Source: Desulfarculus sp. | GTDB taxonomy: Bacteria > Desulfobacterota > Desulfarculia > Desulfarculales > Desulfarculaceae | Direction: 5' to 3' | DNA: 64,000 nt | Assembly: GCA_016218705.1 (NCBI GenBank) | Contig: JACRDC010000083.1 | Location: forward strand, 1-64,000 | Shown here: in pieces, positions 26,710-35,693 of the stretch | How the letters are laid out: every line of letters begins with the position of its first letter | How positions within the stretch are numbered: the first letter of the stretch is position 1 | The notes under the pieces: generated by a model | Databases searched by the model: none | What the model saw: only the letters and a program-made list of their open reading frames with translations | Told to the model about the DNA's origin: nothing | Program-made: the position numbers and the translations under genes

Positions 26710-28485
26710 ATGCCCAAGCTGCCGGATCCGGCCAAAGGCGCCAAGGACTTTGAAATCGCGGAAGCCGCCGAAAAATACATGAAGCCGATTCGGCAGATCG
26801 CCGAAGAGTTGGGCATCACCGACGAGGAGCTGCTGCCTTACGGCCACTACGTGGCCAAGGTTGACTTCATGAAGGTGGTCAAGCGTCTGGCCAAGAAGCC
26901 CGACGGCAAGTACATTGACGTCACCGCCATTACCCCCACCCCCCTGGGCGAGGGCAAGTCCACCTGCTCCATGGGCCTGGTGCAGGGCCTGGGCAAGCGC
27001 AAGAAGAGCGTCACCGCGGCCATCCGCCAGCCTTCCGGCGGCCCCACCATGAACGTCAAGGGCTCGGCGGCCGGTGGCGGCCTGTCCCAGTGCATCCCGC
27101 TGACCAACTTCAGCCTGGGGCTCACCGGCGACATCAACGCCATCATGAACGCCCACAACCTGGGCATGGTGGCCATGACCAGCCGCATGCAGCACGAGTT
27201 CAACTACACCGACGCCCAGTTGGCCAAGCGCAACTTGAAGCGCCTGGACATTGACCCCCGCAAGCCCGAGATGGGCTGGATCATTGACTTCTGCGCCCAG
27301 TCCCTGCGCAACATCATCATCGGCATGGGCGGCAAGAGCGACGGATTCATGATGCAGAGCAAGTTCGGCATCGCCGTGTCTAGCGAGATCATGGCCATCC
27401 TGGCCGTGGCCAAGGACTTGAAGGACATGCGCGAGCGCATGGGCAAGATCATCGTGGGCTACAACAAGTACACCGGCGCCGCGGTGACCACCAACGACCT
27501 GGACGTGGCCGGCGCCATGACCGCCTGGATGGTCGAGGCCCTGAACCCCAACCTGATGCAGAGCCTGGAGGGCCAGCCGGTCTTCGTGCACGCCGGCCCC
27601 TTCGCCAACATCGCCATCGGCCAGAGCTCCATCATCGCCGACCGCGTGGGCCTCAAGCTGGGCGACTACCACGTGACCGAGTCCGGCTTCGGCGCCGACA
27701 TCGGCTTCGAGAAGTTCTGGAACCTCAAATGCCGCTACAGCGGGCTCAAGCCCCACTGCGCGGTGGTGGTGGCCACCATCCGGGCCCTGAAGTGCCACGG
27801 CGGCGCCCCCATCCCGGTGCCTGGCAAGCCCATGCCGGTTGAGTACAGCAAGGAGAACGTGGGCTGGGTCGAGAAGGGCTGCGCCAACCTGATCCACCAC
27901 ATCAACACCGTCAAGAAGGCCGGCATCAACCCCGTGGTGTGCATCAACGCCTTCTACACCGACACCAAGAACGAGATCGCGGCGGTGCGCAAGCTGGCCG
28001 AGCAGGCCGGCGCCCGCGTGGCCCTGTCCCGTCACTGGGAAAAGGGCGGCGACGGCGCCCTGGAGTTCGCCGACGCGGTGGTGGACGCCTGCAACGAGAA
28101 GAACGACTTCAAGCTCCTTTACGACCTCAAGATGCCCCTGCGTCAGCGCATTGACAAGATCGCCAAGGAGGTCTACGGGGCCGACGGCGCCGACTTCTCG
28201 GCCGACGCTTTAGCCAAGGCCAAGAAGATCGAGGCCGACCCCGAGTACAGCAAGCTGGGCACCTGCATGGTCAAGACCCACCTGTCCCTGACCGACAACC
28301 CCAGCCTCAAGGGCGTGCCCAAGGATTGGCGGCTCTTCGTGCGCGACATCCTCATCTACGGTGGCGCGGGCTTCGTGGTCCCGGTGGCCGGCGCCATCAC
28401 CCTCATGCCCGGTACCGCCTCCGACCCGGCCTACCGCCGCGTGGACGTGGACGTCAAGACCGGCAAGGTAAAGGGCATCTTCTAA
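26710..28485 (+). CDS. fhs: formate--tetrahydrofolate ligase
   Basis: 591 residues; ATG after a near-perfect AGGAGGAAG site. It contains the phosphate-binding [12 protein letters not shown] loop (about 75-86), [39 protein letters not shown] and the closing [27 protein letters not shown]. The enzyme joins formate and THF with ATP, the entry of formate to the methyl branch of the Wood-Ljungdahl pathway. It is slightly longer than the clostridial enzyme (about 557). It is followed by a strong terminator, so it is transcribed separately from the hdrA-metF unit although functionally linked to it. Confidence 0.97.
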   Translation: MPKLPDPAKGAKDFEIAEAAEKYMKPIRQIAEELGITDEELLPYGHYVAKVDFMKVVKRLAKKPDGKYIDVTAITPTPLGEGKSTCSMGLVQGLGKRKKSVTAAIRQPSGGPTMNVKGSAAGGGLSQCIPLTNFSLGLTGDINAIMNAHNLGMVAMTSRMQHEFNYTDAQLAKRNLKRLDIDPRKPEMGWIIDFCAQSLRNIIIGMGGKSDGFMMQSKFGIAVSSEIMAILAVAKDLKDMRERMGKIIVGYNKYTGAAVTTNDLDVAGAMTAWMVEALNPNLMQSLEGQPVFVHAGPFANIAIGQSSIIADRVGLKLGDYHVTESGFGADIGFEKFWNLKCRYSGLKPHCAVVVATIRALKCHGGAPIPVPGKPMPVEYSKENVGWVEKGCANLIHHINTVKKAGINPVVCINAFYTDTKNEIAAVRKLAEQAGARVALSRHWEKGGDGALEFADAVVDACNEKNDFKLLYDLKMPLRQRIDKIAKEVYGADGADFSADALAKAKKIEADPEYSKLGTCMVKTHLSLTDNPSLKGVPKDWRLFVRDILIYGGAGFVVPVAGAITLMPGTASDPAYRRVDVDVKTGKVKGIF

Positions 28486-28513
28486 CCGCACAATAAATAA
28501 CCTTGTGCAACCA

Positions 28514-28544
28514 ACTCGGGGGGCTTGCCCCCCGAGTTTTTTTT
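28514..28544 (+). terminator. rho-independent terminator after fhs
   Basis: ACTCGGGGGG-CTTG-CCCCCCGAGT followed by TTTTTTTT: a 10-bp GC-rich stem, tetraloop and eight Ts, 28 nt after the fhs stop. Confidence 0.93.
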
Positions 28545-28727
28545 GTGTATGGTCGCAAGGGTCTTTGTTATAGAATGCTTGGTGGCTTAAATGATTTATT
28601 TCACAAGCCACCCCCGCCCTTGGTCGCGAGAGCCTTTTAGCAGCCGCCCCCCCTGGCGGCTAAACCCCATGCCGGACGGGGCAGGCCCCCCGGGCGCCCG
28701 CCCCGCCCCAGGTTGAAGGACTAGGAA

Positions 28728-31700
28728 ATGGCAAACGCAAAGGACAGCAAAGTCGGAGCGGTAATGGTCGTGGGCGCCGGCATCGCCGGGGTGCAGGCGT
28801 CTCTGGACCTGGCCAACGCGGGCTACTACGTCTACCTGGTGGAAAAGACCTCGGCCATCGGCGGCCGCATGGCGCAGTTGGACAAGACCTTCCCCACCAA
28901 CGACTGCGCGATGTGCATCGTCTCGCCCAAGCTGGTGGAGTGCGGACGCCACCTGAACATCGAGATCATCACCAACGCCGAGGTGCAGGCCATCGCCGGC
29001 CAGCCGGGCAACTTCCAGGTGGCGGTGCACCAGAAGCCCCGCTACATAGACCCCGAGAAGTGCACGGCCTGCGGCGACTGCATCGAGGCCTGCCCCGTGG
29101 CCCTGCCCAACGAGTTCAACCAGGGGCTCAACACCTGCAAGGCCACCAACAAGCGCTACGCCCAGGCCTTCCCCAATGCCTACGCCATCACCAAGCTGGA
29201 CCGCGCCCCCTGCAAGATCACCTGCCCGGCCAACCTGAACGTGCAGGGCTACGTGCAGATGGCCAAGGTGGGCAAGTACAAGGAGTCGCTGTCCATCATC
29301 ATGGATGACCTGCCCCTGCCCGGGGTCATCGGCCGCATCTGCCCCCACCCGTGCGAGGGCGAGTGCCGGCGGCTGAAGGTTGACGAGGCCATCGCCATCC
29401 GCGACATCAAGCGCTTCGTGGCCAACCAGGTGGGCGTGGAGAACATCGCCCAGCCCGCCGCCGAGCCCAGGCCCGAGCGCGTGGCCATCGTGGGCGCCGG
29501 CCCGGCCGGCCTGTCCTGCGCCTACCAGTTGGCCCGCCGGGGCATCAAGAGCACCATCTTCGAGGCCCTGCCCAAGGCCGGCGGCGCTTTGGCCGTGGGC
29601 GTGCCCTCCTACCGCTTGCCCGCCGATGTGCTGCAAAAGGAAATTGACAACATCGCGGCCATGGGCGTGGAGATCAAGCTCAACTCCCCCATCGGCAAGG
29701 ACCTGACCCTGGACGGCTTGAAGGCCCAGGGCTTCAGCGCCGTCTTCCTGGGCGTGGGCGCGCCCAAGAGCTTCGACCTGCGGGTTCCCGGCGAGGACAA
29801 TCCCCAGGTCGTCGCCGCCCTGGACTACCTGCGCGGCGTGTCCCTGGACCAGCCCGTGCCGGCTGGCCAGAACGTGGTGGTGGTGGGCGGCGGCAACGTG
29901 GCCATTGACGCGGCCCGCACGGCCCTGCGCAAGGGCGCGGCCAAGGTCACCATGGTCATGCTGGAGTCGGCCGAGGAGCAGCCGGCCAGCCCCTGGGAGA
30001 TCACCGAGGCCCTGGAGGAGGGCATCGAGTTCGTGCACCGCTGGGGCGTCAAGGAGATCAAGGGCTCCGGCGGGGCGGTCAGCGGCCTGGTGCTCAAGAA
30101 GGTCATCCGCGTCTTTGACGAGAACAAGCGCTTCGCGCCCGAGTACGACGAGAAGAGCACCCAGGAGATCGCGGCCGACATGGTCATCAAGGCCATCGGC
30201 CAGCGCACCGACCTGTCCTTCCTGGGCGACAAGAGCCCCCTGGAGATCAGCCCCCGCGGCACCATCGTGGCCGACCCGCTCACCATGGCCACCAATCTGC
30301 CCGGGGTCTTCGCCGGCGGCGACGTGGTCACCGGCCCCTGGATCGCCATCGGCGCCGTGGCCGCCGGCCGCGAGGCGGCCGTCAGCATTGACCGCTTCTT
30401 CAAGGGCGAGGACCTGGCCGCCGGCCGCGAGAAGATGAAGCTGTTGCCCGAGGACGAGCAGGACTACAACCCCATCCCCCAGGGCATCGAGCAGGCCCCC
30501 CGCGCCCACATGGCCTACCGCGAAGCCGGGGAGCGCAAGGCCGACTTCGCCCAGTTCGAGCTGGGGCTGACGCCAGAGCAGGTGGCGGCCGAGGGCGAGC
30601 GCTGCCTCAACTGCGGCATCTGCTGCGAGTGCTTCCAGTGCGTGGAGGTCTGCAAGGCCAAGGCCCCGGCCCACGACCAGGTGGCCAAGGACCTGAACCT
30701 AAGCGTGGGCAGCGTCATCCTGGCCCCGGGCTTCGATCCCTTCGACCCCTCCATCTTCGAGACCTACAGCTACTCCAAGCACCCCAACGTGCTCACCTCC
30801 ATGGAATTCGAGCGCGTCTTGAGCGCCTCCGGCCCCTACCAGGGCCATCTGCAGCGGCCCAGCGACGGCGCCGAGCCCAAGAAGATCGCCTGGTTGCAGT
30901 GCGTGGGCAGCCGCGACATCAACCACTGCGACAACGGCTACTGCTCGGCGGTGTGCTGCATGTACGCCATCAAGGAGGCGGTCATCGCCAAGGAGCACTC
31001 CCACGAGCCCTTGGACACCGCCATCTTCTATATGGACATGCGCACCTACGGCAAGGACTTCGAGAAGTACTACGACCGCGCCCGCGAGGAGCACGGCGTG
31101 CGCTTCATAAGAAGCCGCGTGCACACCCTGCAACCCGTGGAGGGCGACCAGGTCAAGATCGAGTACGCCACCGAGGACGGCGAGGCCAAGGTGGAGACCT
31201 TCGACATGGTGGTGCTCTCCATCGGCCTGCAGACCGGCCCCGAGGCCATCGAGACGGCAAAGCGCCTGGACATTGACCTGACCAAGTACAACTTCACCGA
31301 GACCAGTTCCTTCGCCCCCGTGGGCACCAACCGGCCAGGCATCTTCGCCTGCGGCAGCTTCGCCGGCCCCAAGGACATCCCCCAGGCGGTGATGGAGGCG
31401 TCCGCCGCCGCCGGCATCGCCTCCATTGACCTGGCCGAGAGCCGGGGCACCCTGACCAAGGAAGTGGTCTACCCCATCGAGAAGGACGTCAGCGGCCAGT
31501 CTCCCCGGGTGGGCGTCTTCGTCTGCAACTGCGGCATCAACATCGGCGGCATCGTGGACGTGCCGGCGGTGCGCGAGTACGCCTCCACCCTGCCCTACGT
31601 GGCCTTCGTGGACGACAACCTCTTCACCTGCTCCCAGGACACCCAGGCCAAGATCAAGAACGCCATCGAGGAGCACAACCTCAACCGCGTGGTGGTGGCC

Positions 31701-33158
31701 TCGTGCAGCCCGCGTACCCACGAGCCCCTGTTCCAGGAGACCATCCGCGAGGCCGGCCTGAACAAGTACCTCTTCGAGATGGCCAACATCCGCGACCAGG
31801 ACTCCTGGGTGCACCAGGGCGAGCCCGAAAAGGCCACCGCCAAGGCCAAGGACCTGGTGCGCATGGCCGTGGCCAAGGCCGCCCTGGTGGAGCCCCTGCA
31901 CCAGGTGGACCTGGACCTGACCAAGGCCGCCGTGGTCATCGGCGGCGGCGTGGCCGGCATGAACGCCGCCCTCAATCTGGCCGACAGCGGCTACCCCGTG
32001 CACCTGGTGGAGAAGACCGACACCCTGGGCGGCAACGCCCGCTTCCTGCTCAACACCTGGAAGGGCGAGCCCATCGCGCCCTACGTGGAGGACCTGGCCG
32101 CCAAGGTCCAGAACCACGCGGGCATCAACCTGCACCTGAACAGCCAGCTTACCCACGCCAAGGGCTTCGTGGGCAACTTCGTCAGCACCATCAAGACCCC
32201 CCAGGGCGACCTGTCGGTGGAGCATGGCGTGGCTGTGCTGGCCACCGGCGGCCATGAGTCCAAGCCCAGCGAGTACCTCTACGGCCAGAACCAGGCCGTG
32301 CTCACCTCCCTGGAGTTCGACGCCGAACTCAAGGGCGACCCCGACCTGCCCAAGAAGATGGAAGCCGTGGCCTTCGTGCAGTGCGTGGGCTCCAGGGAGC
32401 CGGAGCGCCCCTACTGCTCGCGCCTGTGCTGCACCCACTCGGTGGAAAGCGCCATCAAGGTCAAAGAGAATAACCCCGAGGCCCAGGTCTACATCCTCTA
32501 CCGCGACGTGCGCACCTACGGCGTGCGCGAGGACCTCTACAAGAAGGCCCGCGAGCACGGCGTCTTGTTCATCCGCTACAAGCTGGAGCAAAAGCCGGAA
32601 GTCGCCGCCAACGGCCAGCGCCTGACCGTCAACGCCATTGACCATGTGCTGGGCCGGCCGGTTACCTTCGACGTGGACCGCCTGGTGCTGGCCGCGGCCA
32701 TCGAGCCCAACGAGGTCAAGGACCTGGCCGAGGCCTTCAAGACCCCGCTGAACGCCGAGGGCTTCTTCCTGGAGGCCCACATGAAGCTTCGGCCCGTGGA
32801 CTTCGCCAGTGAGGGCCTGTACCTGGCCGGCCTGGCCCACTTCCCCAAGCCCATGGACGAGGCCATCGCCCAGGCCAACGCGGCGGTGGGCCGCGCTCTC
32901 ACCGTGCTGGCCAAGGACCAGATTCGCGTGGGAGGCGTGGTGGCCACGGTGGACCCCAGCAAGTGCTCGGTCTGCCTGACCTGCGTGCGCACCTGCCCCT
33001 ACGGGGTGCCCAAGATCAAGGACGGCGCGGCCTTCATCGAGGTGGCCTCCTGCTACGGCTGCGGCGCCTGCGCCGCCGAGTGCCCGGGCAAGGCCATAAC
33101 CCTGCAACACTTCACCGACGCCCAGATCCTGGCCAAGGAGAAGGCGGCGTTCAACTAG
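28728..33158 (+). CDS. giant HdrA-like flavo-iron-sulfur protein with inserted NfnB/GltD module
   Basis: 1476 residues, far longer than ordinary HdrA (about 650). Order: an HdrA FAD domain (GAGIAGVQASLDLANAG, about 16-32), a CTACGDCIEACP cluster (near 111), then a complete GltD/NfnB-like insertion (about 160-600) with cysteine-rich CKITCPANLNVQGY and GRICPHPCEGECRR, FAD site VAIVGAGPAGLSCAYQL and NADPH site VVVVGGGNVAIDAARTAL. After it come CLNCGICCECFQCVEVC (near 625), the second half of the first HdrA body with LQCVGSRD, a second HdrA FAD domain (VIGGGVAGMNAALNL, near 1068), and two C-terminal 4Fe-4S clusters (CSVCLTCVRTCP, CYGCGACAAECP). It precedes mvhD, metV and metF, suggesting the electron hub of a methylene-THF reductase complex that can draw on NADPH. 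Confidence 0.9.
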   Translation: MANAKDSKVGAVMVVGAGIAGVQASLDLANAGYYVYLVEKTSAIGGRMAQLDKTFPTNDCAMCIVSPKLVECGRHLNIEIITNAEVQAIAGQPGNFQVAVHQKPRYIDPEKCTACGDCIEACPVALPNEFNQGLNTCKATNKRYAQAFPNAYAITKLDRAPCKITCPANLNVQGYVQMAKVGKYKESLSIIMDDLPLPGVIGRICPHPCEGECRRLKVDEAIAIRDIKRFVANQVGVENIAQPAAEPRPERVAIVGAGPAGLSCAYQLARRGIKSTIFEALPKAGGALAVGVPSYRLPADVLQKEIDNIAAMGVEIKLNSPIGKDLTLDGLKAQGFSAVFLGVGAPKSFDLRVPGEDNPQVVAALDYLRGVSLDQPVPAGQNVVVVGGGNVAIDAARTALRKGAAKVTMVMLESAEEQPASPWEITEALEEGIEFVHRWGVKEIKGSGGAVSGLVLKKVIRVFDENKRFAPEYDEKSTQEIAADMVIKAIGQRTDLSFLGDKSPLEISPRGTIVADPLTMATNLPGVFAGGDVVTGPWIAIGAVAAGREAAVSIDRFFKGEDLAAGREKMKLLPEDEQDYNPIPQGIEQAPRAHMAYREAGERKADFAQFELGLTPEQVAAEGERCLNCGICCECFQCVEVCKAKAPAHDQVAKDLNLSVGSVILAPGFDPFDPSIFETYSYSKHPNVLTSMEFERVLSASGPYQGHLQRPSDGAEPKKIAWLQCVGSRDINHCDNGYCSAVCCMYAIKEAVIAKEHSHEPLDTAIFYMDMRTYGKDFEKYYDRAREEHGVRFIRSRVHTLQPVEGDQVKIEYATEDGEAKVETFDMVVLSIGLQTGPEAIETAKRLDIDLTKYNFTETSSFAPVGTNRPGIFACGSFAGPKDIPQAVMEASAAAGIASIDLAESRGTLTKEVVYPIEKDVSGQSPRVGVFVCNCGINIGGIVDVPAVREYASTLPYVAFVDDNLFTCSQDTQAKIKNAIEEHNLNRVVVASCSPRTHEPLFQETIREAGLNKYLFEMANIRDQDSWVHQGEPEKATAKAKDLVRMAVAKAALVEPLHQVDLDLTKAAVVIGGGVAGMNAALNLADSGYPVHLVEKTDTLGGNARFLLNTWKGEPIAPYVEDLAAKVQNHAGINLHLNSQLTHAKGFVGNFVSTIKTPQGDLSVEHGVAVLATGGHESKPSEYLYGQNQAVLTSLEFDAELKGDPDLPKKMEAVAFVQCVGSREPERPYCSRLCCTHSVESAIKVKENNPEAQVYILYRDVRTYGVREDLYKKAREHGVLFIRYKLEQKPEVAANGQRLTVNAIDHVLGRPVTFDVDRLVLAAAIEPNEVKDLAEAFKTPLNAEGFFLEAHMKLRPVDFASEGLYLAGLAHFPKPMDEAIAQANAAVGRALTVLAKDQIRVGGVVATVDPSKCSVCLTCVRTCPYGVPKIKDGAAFIEVASCYGCGACAAECPGKAITLQHFTDAQILAKEKAAFN

Positions 33159-33246
33159 GGACCTGCCGCCGCCGGGGTGGCCTCTCGCCTCCCGGCGGCC
33201 GGCTCCGCGACGCGAAACGTGGCACTCTATCAATGGAGGGTTTGAC

Positions 33247-33672
33247 GTGGGCGATAACTTTGAGCCGACCATCGTATCGTTCTGCTGCCGCTACTGAGCG
33301 TACTCGGCGGCGGACCTGGCAGGTTCGATGCGACTGCAATACCCGACCAATATCAAGATCATCCAACTGCCCTGCTCGGGCCGGGTGGACATCTTGCACA
33401 TGCTTAAATCCTTCGAGGACGGCGCCGACGGCGTCTACGTGGCCGGCTGCATGGAAGGCGATTGCCACTTCCTCACCGGCAACTTCAAGGCCCGGCGCAA
33501 GGTCAACTACCTTAAAGGCGTGCTGGCCGCCCTGGGCATCGAGCCCGAGCGTGTCGAGATGTTCAACATGAGTTCGGCCGAGGGGCCGCGCTTCGCTCAG
33601 GTGGCCCGGGAGTTCACGGCCAAGATTAAGGAACTGGGCCCCAGCCCGGTGAAGAAGGCCAAAGCGGCCTGA
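33247..33672 (+). CDS. mvhD: MvhD-type [2Fe-2S] electron-transfer selenoprotein (UGA-Sec)
   Basis: 141 residues if the in-frame TGA at 33295-33297 is read as selenocysteine. From GTG 33247 (GGAGG 7 nt upstream) the frame reads VGDNFEPTIVSFCCRY-U-AYSAADLAGSMRLQYP, then the normal MvhD body: IQLPCSGRVDILHMLKSFEDGADGVYVAGCMEGDCHFLTGN. MvhD proteins have CC-x-x-C-x-Y at this point, so Sec17 replaces a conserved Cys. A stem-loop with a GGC loop follows about 20 nt after the TGA. MvhD passes electrons from a dehydrogenase to HdrA; here no hydrogenase adjoins and metV follows 40 nt on. A simple frame search would miss or truncate the gene. Confidence 0.9.
33311..33327 (+). promoter_or_regulatory. 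bacterial SECIS-like hairpin in mvhD
   Basis: CGGACCT-GGC-AGGTTCG: a 7-bp stem (one G-U) with a loop beginning with G, 20 nt after the TGA. Bacterial SECIS elements sit at this distance and need a G at the loop start for SelB. Confidence 0.65.
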
Positions 33673-33712
33673 CCGGCTTTACCGGTCGGGCCTGGGGAGT
33701 GAGGTTAATCCT

Positions 33713-34381
33713 ATGATCGTAGGGGACAGCAAGCCTCTGGAAGAAATCCTGGAGATGATCCAGGGCAAGGAGAAGGTCCTGGTCCTGGGCTGCCGGGGCT
33801 GCGTGACCGTGTGCAACGTGGGCGGCGAGAAAGAGGTGGGCATCCTGGCCACCATGCTGCGCATCGCCCGCAAGAAGGCCGGCCTGGCGCCCACCGTTGA
33901 CGAGCGCACCATCGAGCGCCAGTGCGACCCCGAGTACATCGAGGAGCTGGCCGAGGTGGCCGAGGGCTACGACGCCATCATCTCCATCGCCTGCGGGGTG
34001 GGGCCCCAGTTCATGTCCGAGCGCTACCCCAAGGTGCCGGTCTATCCGGGCATCAACACCACCTTCATCGGTGGCGCCCTGGAGCACGGCGTATGGAGCG
34101 AGCGCTGCCAGTCCTGCGGCAACTGCCTGGTGCACAACTTCGGGGGCCTGTGCCCCATCGCCCGCTGCAGCAAGAGCATCATGAACGGCCCTTGCGGCGG
34201 CTCGGCCAACAAGAAATGCGAGATCAGCCCCGACGTGGACTGCATCTGGCACCTCATCGTGGAGAAGATGGCCGGCATGGGCCGCCTCAAGGAGCTGGAG
34301 CGGGTGTGGCCGGTGAAGAACTGGATCACCAGCCGTGACGGCGGTCCCCGCAAGCGGGTGAGGGAGGACCTTAAGCAATGA
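33713..34381 (+). CDS. metV: MetV-type methylene-THF reductase partner protein
   Basis: 222 residues of the methylenetetrahydrofolate-reductase C-terminal (MetV) family. The N-terminal part has VLVLGCRGCVTVCNVGGEKEV; the C-terminal part is rich in cysteines: ERCQSCGNCLVHNFGGLCPIARCSKSIMNGPCGG, consistent with Fe-S binding, followed by KKCEISPDVDCIWHLI. In acetogens MetV and MetF form the core methylene-THF reductase, MetV carrying the Fe-S cluster(s) for electron input. A GGGGAGTGAGG region precedes the ATG. It overlaps metF by 4 nt. Confidence 0.92.
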   Translation: MIVGDSKPLEEILEMIQGKEKVLVLGCRGCVTVCNVGGEKEVGILATMLRIARKKAGLAPTVDERTIERQCDPEYIEELAEVAEGYDAIISIACGVGPQFMSERYPKVPVYPGINTTFIGGALEHGVWSERCQSCGNCLVHNFGGLCPIARCSKSIMNGPCGGSANKKCEISPDVDCIWHLIVEKMAGMGRLKELERVWPVKNWITSRDGGPRKRVREDLKQ

Positions 34382-35304
34382 AATCCGGCAGCAACCTCGA
34401 GAAAGTCCTGGCCGCGGGTCACTTCGCCGTCACCGGCGAGTTGGGTCCGCCGCGCGGCAACAACGTCGAGGAGGTCCGCCACAAGGCCCACTTCCTCAAG
34501 GGCATCGTGGACTCGGTCAACATCACCGACAACCAGACGGCGGTGGTGCGCATGGCCTCCTGGGCCGCCAGCAAAATCCTCATCGAGGAGGGTCTGGAGC
34601 CCAACTACCAGATGGTCTGCCGCGACCGCAACCGCATCGCCCTGCAGTCCGACATCCTGGGCGCCACGGCCCTGGGCATCAAGAACGTCCTGTGCCTTTC
34701 GGGCGACCACCAGCGCTTCGGCGACCACCCCGAGGCCAAGAACGTCTACGACCTGGACTCCATCCAGCTTATCGCCGCCTTCAAGAAGATGCGCGACGAC
34801 AAGGTCTTCTTGAACGACAAGGAACTGGACGGCGCCCCGGGTATCTTCATCGGCGCGGCGGCCAACCCCTTCGCCGACCCCTTCGAGTGGCGGGTGGTGC
34901 GCATGGGCAAGAAGATCACGGCCGGCGCCGACTTCATCCAGACCCAGTGCATCTACAACATGCCCAAGTTCCGCGAGTTCGTGAAGATGGCCGTGGACCA
35001 GGGGCTCACCGAGCAGTGCGCTCTCTTGGCCGGCATCACGCCGCTCAAAAGCGTGGGCATGGCCAAGTACATGGCCAAGTTCGTGCCCGGCATGGACGTG
35101 CCCGAGGAGCACATCAAGCGCCTGCAGGGCGTGGACAAGAAGAAGCAGGGCGACGAGGGCATCAAGATCGCCATCGAGATGATCCACGAAATCAGGGAGA
35201 CCATGCCCGGGGTGAAGGGCGTGCACGTCATGGCCATCGAGTGGGAGCACCGCGCCAAGGAGATCGTGGAGGGCGCGGGTCTGCTGCCCAGGCCGGTGGT
35301 CTGA
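34378..35304 (+). CDS. metF: methylenetetrahydrofolate reductase
   Basis: 308 residues of the MTHFR TIM-barrel family: VTGELGPPRGNN start, VDSVNITDNQTAVVRMAS, LCLSGDHQRFGDHPEA, GAAANPFADP and ADFIQTQCIYNMPKF. It reduces methylene-THF to methyl-THF using FAD. The ATG overlaps the metV stop (ATGA), so the two are made together. With HdrA and MvhD upstream the set parallels the multi-subunit MetFV-HdrABC-MvhD reductase known from Moorella, but lacks HdrB and HdrC here. The last gene of this unit. Confidence 0.95.
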   Translation: MKSGSNLEKVLAAGHFAVTGELGPPRGNNVEEVRHKAHFLKGIVDSVNITDNQTAVVRMASWAASKILIEEGLEPNYQMVCRDRNRIALQSDILGATALGIKNVLCLSGDHQRFGDHPEAKNVYDLDSIQLIAAFKKMRDDKVFLNDKELDGAPGIFIGAAANPFADPFEWRVVRMGKKITAGADFIQTQCIYNMPKFREFVKMAVDQGLTEQCALLAGITPLKSVGMAKYMAKFVPGMDVPEEHIKRLQGVDKKKQGDEGIKIAIEMIHEIRETMPGVKGVHVMAIEWEHRAKEIVEGAGLLPRPVV

Positions 35305-35351
35305 TACCGGCTTGATGGCCGACGCGCCGCTTTTTTCCGGCTGAGAAAAAC

Positions 35352-35436
35352 CGGGCGGGGATAAACCCCGCCCCTACATTAAGACAGATGTTGCGTGGAT
35401 TTTTCTTGATGTAGGGGCGGGGTTTATCCCCGCCCG
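35352..35436. repeat. paired GGGCGGGGATAAACCCCGCCC hairpin repeat, copy B
   Basis: CGGGCGGGGATAAACCCCGC...ACATTAAGA and TCTTGATGT...GCGGGGTTTATCCCCGCCCG form a near-perfect inverted repeat with arms of about 35 nt, each arm itself palindromic. Closely related to 6820-6907. Confidence 0.8.
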
Positions 35437-35556
35437 TGCATTTTCCGGGCTCATCCGCAAAGGCCGGAAGCACCATGGCGGGACCGCTCCCAACAACCGC
35501 GCCGCCAAATTGACAGCCCCAGCCAGGGGGGGATATATTTCACGGTCAATGCCTAG

Positions 35557-35666
35557 ATGCGATCAAAGCCATCCATGGCTTTGATCGCTTATCGGCCGGG
35601 CAAAAGAGTGTTTTTGCCCGGCCTCCCGGGCGCTACGCGCCCGGCGGGCCATCCATGGCCCGCAGG
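35557..35666 (+). repeat. palindromic multi-hairpin repeat, third copy
   Basis: Same module order as 4591-4751: GCGATCAAAGCC/GGCTTTGATCGC, CCGGGCAAAA...TTTTGCCCGG, CCCGGGCGC-TA-CGCGCCCGG, GCGGGCCATCCATGGCCCGC. The first stem has GCGATC/GATCGC where the other copy has GCAATC/GATTGC, so both strands of the stem changed together. It ends 28 nt before thrC and is transcribed with it if the promoter lies upstream. Confidence 0.85.
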
Positions 35667-35693
35667 CCCAGCCTCTAGCCAGGAGTATCGCCC

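Noticed and set aside
28596..30674. A 690-codon open frame on the minus strand
   Set aside because: Antisense to the first half of the HdrA-like gene; composition is repetitive and no motif is seen.
28728..33158. Selenocysteine in the HdrA-like protein
   Set aside because: The positions where HdrA proteins sometimes carry Sec are ordinary Cys codons here, and no in-frame TGA interrupts the gene.
30699..33272. An 850-codon open frame on the minus strand
   Set aside because: Antisense shadow of the HdrA-like gene, whose flavin and Fe-S motifs are clear. No family resemblance in the antisense product.
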